DNA from: UBA10649 sp965278945
GTDB taxonomy: Bacteria; Actinomycetota; Actinomycetes; S36-B12
Direction of reading: 5' to 3'
DNA: 64,000 nt
Assembly (NCBI GenBank): GCA_965278945.1
Contig: OZ257128.1
Location: 2,232,001 to 2,296,000, forward strand
The notes below the pieces were generated by a model. It saw nothing but the letters and a program-made list of their open reading frames with translations. It was not told the origin of the DNA and made no database searches. Shown here in pieces: positions 1-8,453 of this stretch; position 1 is the first letter of the stretch; each line of letters opens with the position of its first letter. The position numbers and the translations under genes were made by a program.

Positions 1-2349
1 GACCCAGATCTCGAAGTGCGGCTTGGGTAGCGGCAGGTCCGGAACCCGCCGCGGATCCAGCTTGATCGAAATCGACGAGCGGTCGATGCCGTCGGCGTCG
101 ACCTGGAAGTAGTTCGTGCGCAGCGTCGACACGACGAGTGCGAGCAGCGTGCGCATGATGCGGTCCTGGTCAAGGCTGGCGATCGCGTTGAGCCCGTCCT
201 CGATGTCGTCGATGAGACGTGCCTCCGCCGACGAGCGGTCGTCGACCTCTACCGGCGCGAAGCGCGCCTCGAACAGCGACACGAGCAGTCGGGTGATGTC
301 GACATTGGCGATCACCACCTCCTCGATGTACTGCTGGCTGAAGGAGGACCCGATCTGCCGCATGTAGCGCGCGTACGCACGGATGATCAGCGCCTGGCGC
401 CAGCGCATTCCGCCGCGCACGATGAGGGCGTTGAAGCCGTCGACGCCGCAGCGGTCATCCCAGGCGGCCGCGAAAGCCTCCTCGAACCGCTCCGCGAGCG
501 TCGACCGACCGGGGATGTCGCCGTCGGCGAGCTGCATGCCGAAGTCGAGGATCCACACGGATTCCTTGAGCGCGCGCGCAATCTCGTACGGGTACTCGTC
601 GACGACGTCGACGCCCATCGCCTGCAGGATCGGCAGCACGCGCGACAGCGACATCGCCGGCCCGATGCGCGTGACCCGGAGCCGGATGTCGCGCCGCGTG
701 CCGTTCGGCGGCTCGTAGATCTCCAATGACAGCTCGCCCGGAGTCAGCTGCTCGATGACGAGTGCGTCGTTGACGCCTCGGCCCGGGCCGAATGTCTCCT
801 TGTACGCCTCGGGGAACGCATGCGCGTAGGTGCGAAGCAGGGGGACCGCCGGCCCGTCGCCGACTCTCGCGACTAGTGCGGCGTTGAAGTCGTCCTGCCA
901 GCTGCGGGCGGCCGCAGCGACAGCGGACTCGAGCGTCGGGACGTCGACATCGGGAACGCCCTGGCCCGGAGGCACCTGGATGACGTAGTGCACGCGCGCG
1001 AGTACCGACTCGGACACCCGTGCGGTGTAGTCGACGGACGTGCCGCCGAATGCGTCGACGAGCAGGCGCTCGATGCGCAGGCGCACGGGAGTCGTGTAGC
1101 GGTCCCGCGGCAGGTACACCAGGCACGACATGTAGCGGCCGTAGTCGTCGGCGCGCAGGTACACCTTGGTGTGCCGTCGGTCCTGCAGGTGCAGCACGGA
1201 CTCGGCGATCTCGGCCAGCAGCGCGTCATGCGTCTGGAAGAGCTCGTCGCGCGGATACGTCTCGAGGAACTGCAGCAGGTCCTTGGCACTGTGCGAGCCC
1301 CCGGCGAACTCGAGGTCGGCGAGGAGGCGGTCGTGCTTCTGCCGCAGGACCGGGATGCTGAGGATGCTCTGCGTGTAGGCGCTCGACGAGAACAGCCCGA
1401 GGAATCGCCGCTCCCCCACGACGCGTCCGGAGGCGTCGAACGCCTTGACGCCGATGTAGTCCAGGTATGACGAGCGATGGACCGTAGATCGCGAGTTCGC
1501 CTTCGTCAGCACGAGCAGCTCTGGCTCCCGCGCCCGCGCCCGCACGGCCGCGGGCAGCGCGGCGAAGCTGCGCGACTCGGTCGGCTCCGCGTCGCCCCCG
1601 CTGAGCAGGCCCAGGCCGCTGCCGGGCACGGGGACGAGCACGTCCTCGCCCTCGCGGGTGTCGAGGACGTACTCGCGGTACCCGAGGAAGGTGAGGTTGT
1701 CGTTCGCCAGCCAGCGCAGCAGCTCCGCGCCCTCGTCGACCGACGCCTGGGGCACGGTCGACGGCGGCGATGCGGAGATCTCGTCCGCTAGCCCGAGGGC
1801 CTTGGCACGCATGGACTGCCAGTCGCGCACGGCGATGCGCACGTCGTCGAGCACCGCCAGGACGCGTGCCTCGAGGTTGGCTCCGTCCAGACCCCCGAAG
1901 TCGCGCTCGAGCTCGAGCCACATCCACGACTCCGCGTGCACGTCCGGTGATCCGTCCGACGCGACGGCATCGACGATCTCCGCCAGCTCGCCAGCGGCAT
2001 TGCGCCGCACAAGCAGCTGGGGATGCACGACCAGGTGGACGGCCCTGCCGGCCGCGATGAGCGCGTGGGTGACTGAGTCGACGAGGAAGGGCATGTCGTC
2101 GGTGACGACCTCGACCACGACGGACACGTCGGCCGACCCGTCCGCGTCGATCGCCCGGACCTTCGGGCTGCCAGGAGCGCGCTGCCTGGCGAAGTCGAGC
2201 AGGTCCTCAGCGTGGCTGACGACCGTCTCGACGGGGTGGTCGAGCAGGTCCTCCTCGGCGAGATGACGGTAGAAGCGCGAGGCGAGCAGCCGGACGTCGG
2301 GGTTCGTCACCTTGTCGAGCGCCGCCTGTCGTGCCCGATCGCCCGTCAC
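1..2349 (-). CDS. gdh: NAD-specific glutamate dehydrogenase, large (GDH2/Rv2476c) type, N-terminal part
   Basis: The large NAD-dependent glutamate dehydrogenase converts glutamate to 2-oxoglutarate and ammonium in the cytosol. Family members are about 1600 residues; only the first 783 codons lie in the window and the gene runs off the left edge. The open frame is continuous to base 1. The translation shows the family's long regulatory N-terminus, with stretches such as MPFLVDSVTHAL near residue 85 and LRWLANDNLTFLGYREY near residue 205, followed by YIGVKAFD and DDYGRYMSCLVYLPRDRY. The catalytic domain is outside the window. The start chosen is GTG at 2349; a second in-frame GTG lies at 2358. 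It diverges from the DUF2505 gene, with 49 bases between the starts. The family call is confident; the exact start is not. Confidence 0.9.
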   Translation of the reverse strand, partial: MTGDRARQAALDKVTNPDVRLLASRFYRHLAEEDLLDHPVETVVSHAEDLLDFARQRAPGSPKVRAIDADGSADVSVVVEVVTDDMPFLVDSVTHALIAAGRAVHLVVHPQLLVRRNAAGELAEIVDAVASDGSPDVHAESWMWLELERDFGGLDGANLEARVLAVLDDVRIAVRDWQSMRAKALGLADEISASPPSTVPQASVDEGAELLRWLANDNLTFLGYREYVLDTREGEDVLVPVPGSGLGLLSGGDAEPTESRSFAALPAAVRARAREPELLVLTKANSRSTVHRSSYLDYIGVKAFDASGRVVGERRFLGLFSSSAYTQSILSIPVLRQKHDRLLADLEFAGGSHSAKDLLQFLETYPRDELFQTHDALLAEIAESVLHLQDRRHTKVYLRADDYGRYMSCLVYLPRDRYTTPVRLRIERLLVDAFGGTSVDYTARVSESVLARVHYVIQVPPGQGVPDVDVPTLESAVAAAARSWQDDFNAALVARVGDGPAVPLLRTYAHAFPEAYKETFGPGRGVNDALVIEQLTPGELSLEIYEPPNGTRRDIRLRVTRIGPAMSLSRVLPILQAMGVDVVDEYPYEIARALKESVWILDFGMQLADGDIPGRSTLAERFEEAFAAAWDDRCGVDGFNALIVRGGMRWRQALIIRAYARYMRQIGSSFSQQYIEEVVIANVDITRLLVSLFEARFAPVEVDDRSSAEARLIDDIEDGLNAIASLDQDRIMRTLLALVVSTLRTNYFQVDADGIDRSSISIKLDPRRVPDLPLPKPHFEIWV

Positions 2350-2398
2350 AAGCAGCACGCTATCCCGAGGCGCGCTCGGGCCGTGCCATGATGACGCG

Positions 2399-2893
2399 GT
2401 GGCTACCAAGTTCGAGCATGAGCAGCAGTTCTCCGGCGACCCCGCCGCGGTCATGGCGATGCTCAAGGACCCCGACTACATCAACCTGAAGTGCGACCGC
2501 ACCGGCTCGCTGAAGTCCGATGTCGACGTGGCCGACAAGGCCGACGGCGGAGTAATCCTCACCTGCACGCGGGTGCTGCCCGCCAACGTTCCGGCGGCCG
2601 CGAAGAAGTTCGTCGGCGAGACGATCACGGTCACGGAGACCCAGGACTGGACGCCCCTGGCCGCGGACGGCTCGGCGTCGGCAACGGGCACGGTCGGGTT
2701 CAACGCCCCGCTCGGGTTCACGGCGACGATCACGCTCGGCCCGTCCGGCGGCGGCACGCTGGTGCGCACGTCGGGGTCGTTCAAGGCCGGCGTGCCGTTC
2801 ATCGGCGGCTCGATCGAGAGCAGCGCCGCCGAGTTGACGACCAAGTACCTGGACGTCGAGCAGGCCGTCGGCAACGAATGGCTGGCGCGCTAG
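2399..2893 (+). CDS. DUF2505 family protein
   Basis: This 164-residue protein is of the DUF2505 type, a family common in actinobacteria and related in fold to START/SRPBCC lipid-binding domains, with no defined reaction. It begins VATKFEHEQQF, shows the family pattern of an early FEHEQ-like strand and a central TVTETQDW strand, and ends in a helix carrying ELTTKYLDVEQ. The GTG at 2399 was chosen because the longer open frame upstream (from 2312) reads low-complexity residues inside the divergent gdh promoter region. The gene faces the patatin gene, and a 24-bp inverted repeat lies between them. Function unknown; a role in binding a hydrophobic ligand is only suggested by the fold family. Confidence 0.8.
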   Translation: MATKFEHEQQFSGDPAAVMAMLKDPDYINLKCDRTGSLKSDVDVADKADGGVILTCTRVLPANVPAAAKKFVGETITVTETQDWTPLAADGSASATGTVGFNAPLGFTATITLGPSGGGTLVRTSGSFKAGVPFIGGSIESSAAELTTKYLDVEQAVGNEWLAR

Positions 2894-2906
2894 TCCGAAT
2901 CCGGAA

Positions 2907-2988
2907 TTGAACCGCCTCCCGGGTCAAATCGGGGTTTGGTGGCCGTTCTGAGCCGGATTCTGCGGATTTGACCCGGGAGGCGGTTCAA
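2907..2988. terminator. Long hairpin between convergent genes (hairpin A)
   Basis: Bases 2907-2930 and 2965-2988 form a perfect 24-bp inverted repeat around a 34-base loop. It lies between DUF2505 (+) and the patatin gene (-), so it can act as a bidirectional terminator. There is no T-tract on either side. A direct repeat TCAAATCGGGGTT (2924-2936 and 2985-2997) overlaps each arm. Confidence 0.65.
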
Positions 2989-2999
2989 ATCGGGGTTGG

Positions 3000-3983
3000 T
3001 CAGCCGGTGGCGGGGATGTCGTCGGAGGCACGCCAGGCCGCAACGCTCGTCCGCAGCGACGTCTCCAGCACGTGCCGTCGGCGCGTGGAGTCCATGAGGT
3101 TCGAGCCGATCGCGACCAGGTCCTCAGGACCCGGGCCGACCATGCGAACCTCGACGCCGGCCGCGCGCACCGTCGCCGCCTCGAGTCGCGCCGTCTTGGT
3201 GACCTCAGAGCGCCAGCGACGTTCAAGCCTTCCGGCAACGTTCGAGGGGCGATCCATCGCGAACGACACCATCGGCGCGACCACGTAGACCTCGTCGAGT
3301 CCCGCGTGAGCGACAACGTCGATCGAGGTCGCCGACACCGCTCCCCCGTCGACGTACACGCGCCCATTGATCGTCACGGGCATGAACCAGCCGGGGATCG
3401 CGCAGGAGGCCATGACGGCGCTGGCCAGCGGTGCGACGGGAGCCCCCGGGCGCCCGAACACGACGCGGCGTCCGTCCTCGTAATCCATCGCGACGACCCA
3501 CACGCCCTTGTGCGCGGACCACTCCCCCATCGGCGTGAACGCATCAACGAGATGCCCCACGCGTTCCAGCGACTTCGTGCCTTCGGGCATGAACGCCGAG
3601 AGCACCGTGGTGACCGGCATCTGCCGCATGTGGCGCAGGCTGGAGGCGGCCAGTCGCGGCGAGCCCGGTCCCATGAGCTTCGGCATGCCGGGACGTTTGC
3701 CGCCGGTGGCCACCTCGGGATCGAACGCGTAGCCAGCGAGGGGCCCAGTGGTGACCACCTCGTCGGCGTACTGCTGGCGCAGCTGCTCGACGGTGACGCC
3801 GCCGCCGATGAGCGCCGTGAGCACAGAGCCCGCCGATGTACCGACGATCACGTCGACGTCGGCAACGGCGAATCCGTACTGCTCCTCCAGGGCGGACAGC
3901 GCGCCAACGGCCCACGTGCCACCGAGCACGCCGCCGCCGCCGAGCACCAGCCCGCGTCGGGGCCGGTTCGCAGGACTCGTCAT
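3000..3983 (-). CDS. Patatin-like phospholipase
   Basis: This 327-residue serine acyl-hydrolase of the patatin family probably cleaves acyl chains from phospholipids or other lipids. The glycine-rich oxyanion-hole loop GGGGVLGG is at residues 15-22, the nucleophile elbow GTSAGS at 48-53 (Ser50), and the dyad aspartate in DGG at 212-214. No signal peptide is visible. The ATG at 3983 gives the 4-bp ATGA overlap with the upstream WS/DGAT gene and places the glycine loop near the N-terminus as is usual; an upstream in-frame extension lies in that gene. Coupling to a WS/DGAT acyltransferase suggests one neutral-lipid or wax-ester turnover unit (inference). Confidence 0.9.
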   Translation of the reverse strand: MTSPANRPRRGLVLGGGGVLGGTWAVGALSALEEQYGFAVADVDVIVGTSAGSVLTALIGGGVTVEQLRQQYADEVVTTGPLAGYAFDPEVATGGKRPGMPKLMGPGSPRLAASSLRHMRQMPVTTVLSAFMPEGTKSLERVGHLVDAFTPMGEWSAHKGVWVVAMDYEDGRRVVFGRPGAPVAPLASAVMASCAIPGWFMPVTINGRVYVDGGAVSATSIDVVAHAGLDEVYVVAPMVSFAMDRPSNVAGRLERRWRSEVTKTARLEAATVRAAGVEVRMVGPGPEDLVAIGSNLMDSTRRRHVLETSLRTSVAAWRASDDIPATG

Positions 3984-5458
3984 GAGGGCGTCTCGCCACT
4001 CGCCGTAGGCCGGGTCGTCCGCTCGGCCCTGCCGTGAACCGAGCGAAGCGTCGGCCGCACGCGCTCGGTGCGCGCGAGCAGTTCGTCCATCGACTCGGTC
4101 AGGCATGCCACGAGGACATCGAGATCGGGCAGCGCGTCGCGGTCGGCATATAGGCCGAAGTAGACGCCGCCGTCGTAGCTGATCATGCCGATGCTCAGCG
4201 CCTGGCCCCTGGTCAGCGGGACGACGGGATACGCCGAGACCATCCGCGAGCCGGCGGCGAACAGCGAGCGCTGCGGGCCTGGCACGTTGGTGATCACCAG
4301 GTTGTAGACCTTCCGGGACAGCGACGAGCCGACCCGGGCGCCGAGTGCGTGCAGCGTCGGAGGCCCGAAGCCCGCGATGTTGACGATGGCATCCGCACCG
4401 ACGAAGTGGCCACCCTCTTCGAGCTGCGCAAGCTGATAGCTGATCTGCTGCAGGCGGATGGCGGGGTCTGCTTCGCCTACCGGGAGGTCGACCAGCGCGG
4501 CGGTCACGCGGTTGCCGCCGGCACCCTCGGCCGCTGAGCCCGGGACGGCAACGCTGACGGGCAGCAGCGCGCGAAGGATGTCGCCCTGGTTCACGGGAGC
4601 GCCCCGGGTCATCAGCCACGACCGCAGCGCGCCGCACACGACGGCGAGGACAGTGTCATTGACGGTGCCGCCGAACTCGGTGCGCACGCGCTTCAGGTCG
4701 GCAAGGGTCAGGTCGACGGTCGCGAACCGGCGCTGTCCGCCGATAGTCACGTTCAACGGGCTCGGTCCCGGCATGCGCGCCATGGCAAATGCGGCGCCGA
4801 TGACACTGATCGCGCGCTGCCCGACAGATGCCGCCGTCGACGCCGTGCCGGTGACGGTGCTGCGCGCGGCCTCGAAGGCAGCGGCGGGACGCGTGGCCAG
4901 CTCGGTGATCGCCGACGCGAGGAGCTCGATGTCGGTGGGCTCCGCGCGCGGCCGCCACGCGTCGCCCGCGACGGCGACGGTCTCCTCGGTCGGGTCGAGC
5001 ATCACCTGCGCGATGTCGACCGCAGACAGCCCGTCGACGAGCGACTGATGGCTCTTGCTGACGATCGCGAAGTTGCCGTCGTCCAGGCCCTCGACGAGGT
5101 ACATCTCCCACAGCGGGCGATTGCGGTCCAGCGGGCGCGTCATCAGGCGGGCCACTAGCTCGTTCAGCTGCTCGCGCGTGCCCGGGCGCGGCAACGCCGA
5201 ACGACGCACGTGGTAGGTCACGTCGAAGCGCTCGTCGTCGACCCAGACCGGGCGAGCAAGCCCGAACGGGACCTCCCGCACGCGCTGCCGATAGCGCGGC
5301 ACGAACGGGATGCGCTGACGGATCAGGCGCACGAGCCGCTCATGGTCGAAGCCGTCCGCAGGCGGCGTGAAGATGGCCACTCCGCCCGCGTGCATCGGGG
5401 TGGACGCGTCCTCCATGAACAAGAAGGAGGCGTCGAGAGCCGACATGCGACTGGGCAT
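3980..5458 (-). CDS. WS/DGAT-family O-acyltransferase (wax ester synthase/diacylglycerol acyltransferase)
   Basis: At 492 residues this matches bacterial WS/DGAT enzymes, which transfer acyl groups from acyl-CoA to long-chain alcohols or diacylglycerol to make storage lipids. The N-terminus (SALDASFLFMED near residue 6, then MHAGG) and the C-terminal block with VTNVPGP are typical. The active-site motif, normally HHxxxDG, reads HQSLVDG at residues 137-143, so the second histidine, usually taken as the general base, is glutamine. The ATG at 5458 is supported by a strong GGAGGAGGG ribosome-binding site 6 bases upstream. It overlaps the patatin start by 4 bp. The changed motif raises the chance of altered or lost acyltransferase activity. 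Confidence 0.88.
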   Translation of the reverse strand: MPSRMSALDASFLFMEDASTPMHAGGVAIFTPPADGFDHERLVRLIRQRIPFVPRYRQRVREVPFGLARPVWVDDERFDVTYHVRRSALPRPGTREQLNELVARLMTRPLDRNRPLWEMYLVEGLDDGNFAIVSKSHQSLVDGLSAVDIAQVMLDPTEETVAVAGDAWRPRAEPTDIELLASAITELATRPAAAFEAARSTVTGTASTAASVGQRAISVIGAAFAMARMPGPSPLNVTIGGQRRFATVDLTLADLKRVRTEFGGTVNDTVLAVVCGALRSWLMTRGAPVNQGDILRALLPVSVAVPGSAAEGAGGNRVTAALVDLPVGEADPAIRLQQISYQLAQLEEGGHFVGADAIVNIAGFGPPTLHALGARVGSSLSRKVYNLVITNVPGPQRSLFAAGSRMVSAYPVVPLTRGQALSIGMISYDGGVYFGLYADRDALPDLDVLVACLTESMDELLARTERVRPTLRSVHGRAERTTRPTASGETPS

Positions 5459-5488
5459 GCGCCACCCTCCTCCCGCGCGGTTGTCCGC

Positions 5489-6694
5489 CTATCCTGACAT
5501 GAGATCCCTCGCTAACCCGTTTATCGACCGCCGCATCGGCGAGCGGCGCACTCCCTCCCCGAGGCTCCTGCCGCGCGACCAGCACGCATCGACCGACTTC
5601 GTGTCCGATGGAATGGCATGAACGCACGCGCCCACCCCGAACTCGAGCAGCGCATCCGCCCACCCGGATGGCTGGCGTCGACCGACCCGGTTGCGGACGA
5701 CCGTGACGGACGCGGCGACTGCTGTCGCGGAGAACTCCGGCCACGCGGCGACGAGACGGGCGGCGCCCGCTGGCGTCGAGCACGCGACGGCAAGCGCGTG
5801 GTCGGCTGTCGCGAGCGCGCTCACCGCGGCCGCGTTCCTCCGGCGAGCCCAGGCCGCAGGCGAGTCGTCGTCCTCGACGCAGAACCCGATGTCGACCACG
5901 GTCACGTCAAAGGCGGCACGCAGCGACTGCCAGACCCGGTCGAGGGCTGACGGCGTCAGCTCGGGCCATCGATCGGCCCGCGGGACTCCCGTCAGCACGT
6001 TCCAGGACCCGCTGATCCGACGCGTCGCGGACACGACGCTGGCGCCGTCGAGCATTCCGTTCTCGGCCTGCCGGCACGCCCGCACGAGCCCGCCGAACTC
6101 GTCGAGCAGGCCAAGTGCGAGCCCGATTGACGGTGCGTATGTGTCGGCATCGACGAGGCACACGCGACGTCCGCCGACGGCGAGCGCCTCGGATAGCGCG
6201 GTCGCGATCGTCGTGCGCCCGGGCGCTCCCATCGGGCCCCACACGGCAATGAGGAGTCCGTCGGCCGGCACCGCGGGCGACTCGTCGGGCTCGGTCCATA
6301 TGCCCGTCGTCCACACTCCCGACGACGCGACCGTGGTCTCGTCCGCCGAGCGTGCCGCCAGCGCGTCGCGAATCGCGCGCCACATTCCCTCGGTCCGCTC
6401 GTCGATCGACAGGATGCGTGGAATGCCGAGCCCGTCGAGCATCGTGGCGTCGAGGGGATCGCCGGCGAGGCCGACGATGCACCGGGTCGATCCCAGCCGC
6501 GAGACGACATCCGCGGACATCCTGGGCAGGCCAGCGGACACGACGACGGCAACGGAGGTGTCCACGCTCGCGGCGGCGAGCAGGTCGACCGCGTCGACGC
6601 ACCGGCGAAGCAGCCTGATGCCGTTCGCCGCGGCCGACGAGACGAGTTCGGGCTCATGGCGCAGGTCGGGCGCCGCGAGGATCAGCTCGATCAC
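5489..6694 (-). CDS. CpaE/MinD-like P-loop ATPase
   Basis: This 401-residue protein has a receiver-like N-terminal half (about residues 1-130, without a clear phosphoacceptor) and a ParA/MinD-type ATPase half. The deviant Walker A region reads WGPMGAPGRTT, with arginine where the catalytic lysine of KGGVGKTT is expected, followed by CLVDADTYAPS, a Walker-B-like strand. The architecture resembles CpaE, which places Flp/Tad pili. The GTG at 6694 overlaps the upstream SAF gene by 4 bp (GTGA). No pilus ATPase, secretin or pilin gene is in the window, so a role in pilus assembly is unproven. Confidence 0.75.
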   Translation of the reverse strand: MIELILAAPDLRHEPELVSSAAANGIRLLRRCVDAVDLLAAASVDTSVAVVVSAGLPRMSADVVSRLGSTRCIVGLAGDPLDATMLDGLGIPRILSIDERTEGMWRAIRDALAARSADETTVASSGVWTTGIWTEPDESPAVPADGLLIAVWGPMGAPGRTTIATALSEALAVGGRRVCLVDADTYAPSIGLALGLLDEFGGLVRACRQAENGMLDGASVVSATRRISGSWNVLTGVPRADRWPELTPSALDRVWQSLRAAFDVTVVDIGFCVEDDDSPAAWARRRNAAAVSALATADHALAVACSTPAGAARLVAAWPEFSATAVAASVTVVRNRVGRRQPSGWADALLEFGVGACVHAIPSDTKSVDACWSRGRSLGEGVRRSPMRRSINGLARDLMSG

Positions 6695-7392
6695 GGGCCG
6701 GCGGCCTCGACGTCGACGCCTGCCAGGACCTGGCTGCCCAGCGGCACGGCAACGAGGTCGACGACTCCCGACCGCGCCGCCAGGACAACGGCGGAGACCG
6801 ACTCCGCGGGCACGTCGAGCACGACGCCGATCTCTCCGCCGAGGCCGACGTCCTCCGCGGCAACGGCAGCCACGGTGACGGCCGGCAGGACGAGGACCGG
6901 TGCGCCGGGCTCGTTCTCCCGGGGGGACGACCACACGTCGACCATGTCGCCAGACTGGAGGCCCGGCGGCGCGTGGAGCGGATCCACGGGGATCGTCACC
7001 TCGCGCATCTTCGTGTCGGCCGCCGCGGCAATGGCGGACCTCGGCACGAGCTCGCCCGCAGAGATCGGCCAGCGCAGGACATCTCCGGCGGGTGGCTGGC
7101 CGCTGAGGTACTCACCGCCCGCGACCGTCGAGTTCACGCGCACCGGCACGAGGTCCCTCGGCACGGATCCCGCCGCAAGGTCACGCGTGGCGCGCAGCAC
7201 GACGACGGTAGCCTCGTCGACGCTCATCACGCGAGCCCCGACGACCACCGAGCCCACAACGAGCGCCAGGCCAAGCCACAGCCGAAGGTCACCGAGGCGA
7301 GCGCGACGCAGCCGTCGTGCGCTCGGTGCAGCGGAGGCCGGAACGCTGCCCCGCGCCCCGTCCGTGTCTGGACCCCGCGACCGCCACCCCAT
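6691..7392 (-). CDS. SAF-domain membrane protein, CpaB/RcpC-like
   Basis: This 233-residue protein has a basic N-terminus, one membrane segment at about residues 36-54 (LWLGLALVVGSVVVGARV), and an extracellular SAF domain beginning VVVLRATRDLAAGSV and containing IPVDPLHAPPGLQSGDMVDVW. This is the arrangement of CpaB/RcpC, Flp pilus assembly proteins that bind the cell wall. It is translationally coupled to the CpaE-like gene by a 4-bp overlap. The pairing suggests a minimal surface or secretion module; the rest of a Tad system may lie elsewhere. Confidence 0.8.
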   Translation of the reverse strand: MGWRSRGPDTDGARGSVPASAAPSARRLRRARLGDLRLWLGLALVVGSVVVGARVMSVDEATVVVLRATRDLAAGSVPRDLVPVRVNSTVAGGEYLSGQPPAGDVLRWPISAGELVPRSAIAAAADTKMREVTIPVDPLHAPPGLQSGDMVDVWSSPRENEPGAPVLVLPAVTVAAVAAEDVGLGGEIGVVLDVPAESVSAVVLAARSGVVDLVAVPLGSQVLAGVDVEAAGP

Positions 7393-7512
7393 GCCGCCCC
7401 CGCCCTGTCGGTGAGGTGTTCAGCATCGTGCGCCCGGCCGGAAACCGCGAATGTCTGTCCACAGGCGGCCCGGTCGCACCCGACTCGGGTCCGGGTTTGG
7501 CACGATCGGCGC

Positions 7513-7731
7513 ATGGACCCGCGTTTCCTCACGCTCGCCGACGTCGCCGAGACACTGAACATCTCCGCAGCGCAGACGTACGCGCTCGTGCGAAGCGGCG
7601 ACCTGCCGGCGATCAAGATCGGCGGACGCGGTCAATGGCGGGTAGAGGCCACCGCGCTGGAGGAATTCATCGCGCGCAAGTACGAGCAGACGCGGGAGTT
7701 CGTTCGCTCCCATCCGTTCGGTGAGGCGTAG
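7513..7731 (+). CDS. Small helix-turn-helix protein, excisionase/BldC type
   Basis: The 72-residue protein is almost entirely an excisionase-type (HTH_17, MerR-like) winged helix: FLTLADVAETLNISAAQTY is the first helix-turn-helix and IKIGGRGQWRVEATALEEFI the wing. Such proteins bind DNA as transcription factors or recombination directionality factors. No integrase or attachment site is nearby, so a regulator is more likely. The ATG at 7513 opens the conserved domain; the longer frame upstream is non-coding. Its likely targets are the divergent SAF/CpaE unit or the gene itself, which is inferred from position only. Confidence 0.85.
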   Translation: MDPRFLTLADVAETLNISAAQTYALVRSGDLPAIKIGGRGQWRVEATALEEFIARKYEQTREFVRSHPFGEA

Positions 7732-7743
7732 CGCGGCTGGCGG

Positions 7744-8217
7744 TCAGACGGCAGGGCCGAGGTCCCATGCCTCGGCAGCCGCGAACGGGACTACGCAGCT
7801 CTCGCCGGCAACAACGAGCTCGACGTGGTCGGCCGCCACGAGCGTGGCCACTCCCGCGATCCACTCGCCGCTGTGCAGCAGGACCCGTAGGCGAGTGCCG
7901 GACGACCAGTGCTCGCGAAGCCGGGACGCCAGGGACCGTGGTCGGGCCGAGCGGGCTTCGTCGCGCAGGGCGGTGCGGGACCCGCGAATCGACGAGACGG
8001 CGGCCACGGGCACGAGCACGGTGCGACCGGACGAGTCGACCAGCTCGAGGCATTCTCCCTCGTCGTGCGCCGATAGCTCGCCCGTCACGACCGCGCCCGA
8101 CCTCACGTGGAGGCGAACAACCCCGCGTCGTTCAACCAGGCGGATTCGCGCCGCCTCGGTGACGAAGAACTCGAAGGCGTCCTCACGCACCTGACGCGCT
8201 GACTCGCTCACGGCCAC
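7744..8217 (-). CDS. Conserved hypothetical protein, two Sm-like beta-rich repeats
   Basis: I do not recognise a named family. The 157-residue product has two similar segments, GVVRLHVRSGAVVTGELSA and TRLRVLLHSGEWIAGVATL, each followed by a strand ending in VPVAAV or VPFAAA. This suggests a duplicated small-barrel (Sm-like) fold. No membrane segment or signal peptide is seen. GTG at 8217 was chosen; GTG at 8211 is almost as good, and the upstream frame to 8334 crosses an AT-richer stretch. Its 3' end faces the HTH gene with only 12 bases between them. Confidence 0.6.
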   Translation of the reverse strand: MAVSESARQVREDAFEFFVTEAARIRLVERRGVVRLHVRSGAVVTGELSAHDEGECLELVDSSGRTVLVPVAAVSSIRGSRTALRDEARSARPRSLASRLREHWSSGTRLRVLLHSGEWIAGVATLVAADHVELVVAGESCVVPFAAAEAWDLGPAV

Positions 8218-8327
8218 GTGATGCCCCGAAAGGCGTCCGGATAAACACCCAGAATTCGATGTTTGATCCGACGCAGACCAGGGCACACCGGATCTCGGCG
8301 GGTTCTCCACCAGCGTCCTGACCCGCC

Positions 8328-8356
8328 TTGACACTCAGTTATCGATGCCATACACA
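8328..8356 (+). promoter_or_regulatory. Candidate promoter for the Rv3235-like gene
   Basis: TTGACA at 8328-8333 is separated by 17 bases from TACACA at 8351-8356, in the AT-richer part of the 236-base divergent intergenic region. The -35 box is perfect and the -10 box is weak. It lies 98 bases upstream of the GTG start at 8454. Confidence 0.4.
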
Positions 8357-8453
8357 AGTAAACGCAAGCAAACGTACGAAACCGCGATCCCCCGGCGCGA
8401 GTGCCGATCACCCAGCAGATCGGATTCCTCCTCTTCCAGATCGAAGGCGTGCC

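Noticed and set aside
5691..6878. 395-codon plus-strand frame opposite the CpaE-like gene
   Set aside because: Ser/Ala/Arg/Thr-rich shadow with no fold signal; the minus-strand frame has P-loop ATPase features.
7513..8217. Integrative element suggested by the excisionase-type HTH protein
   Set aside because: No integrase, tRNA-embedded attachment site or direct repeats flank it; the family also includes ordinary regulators such as BldC.
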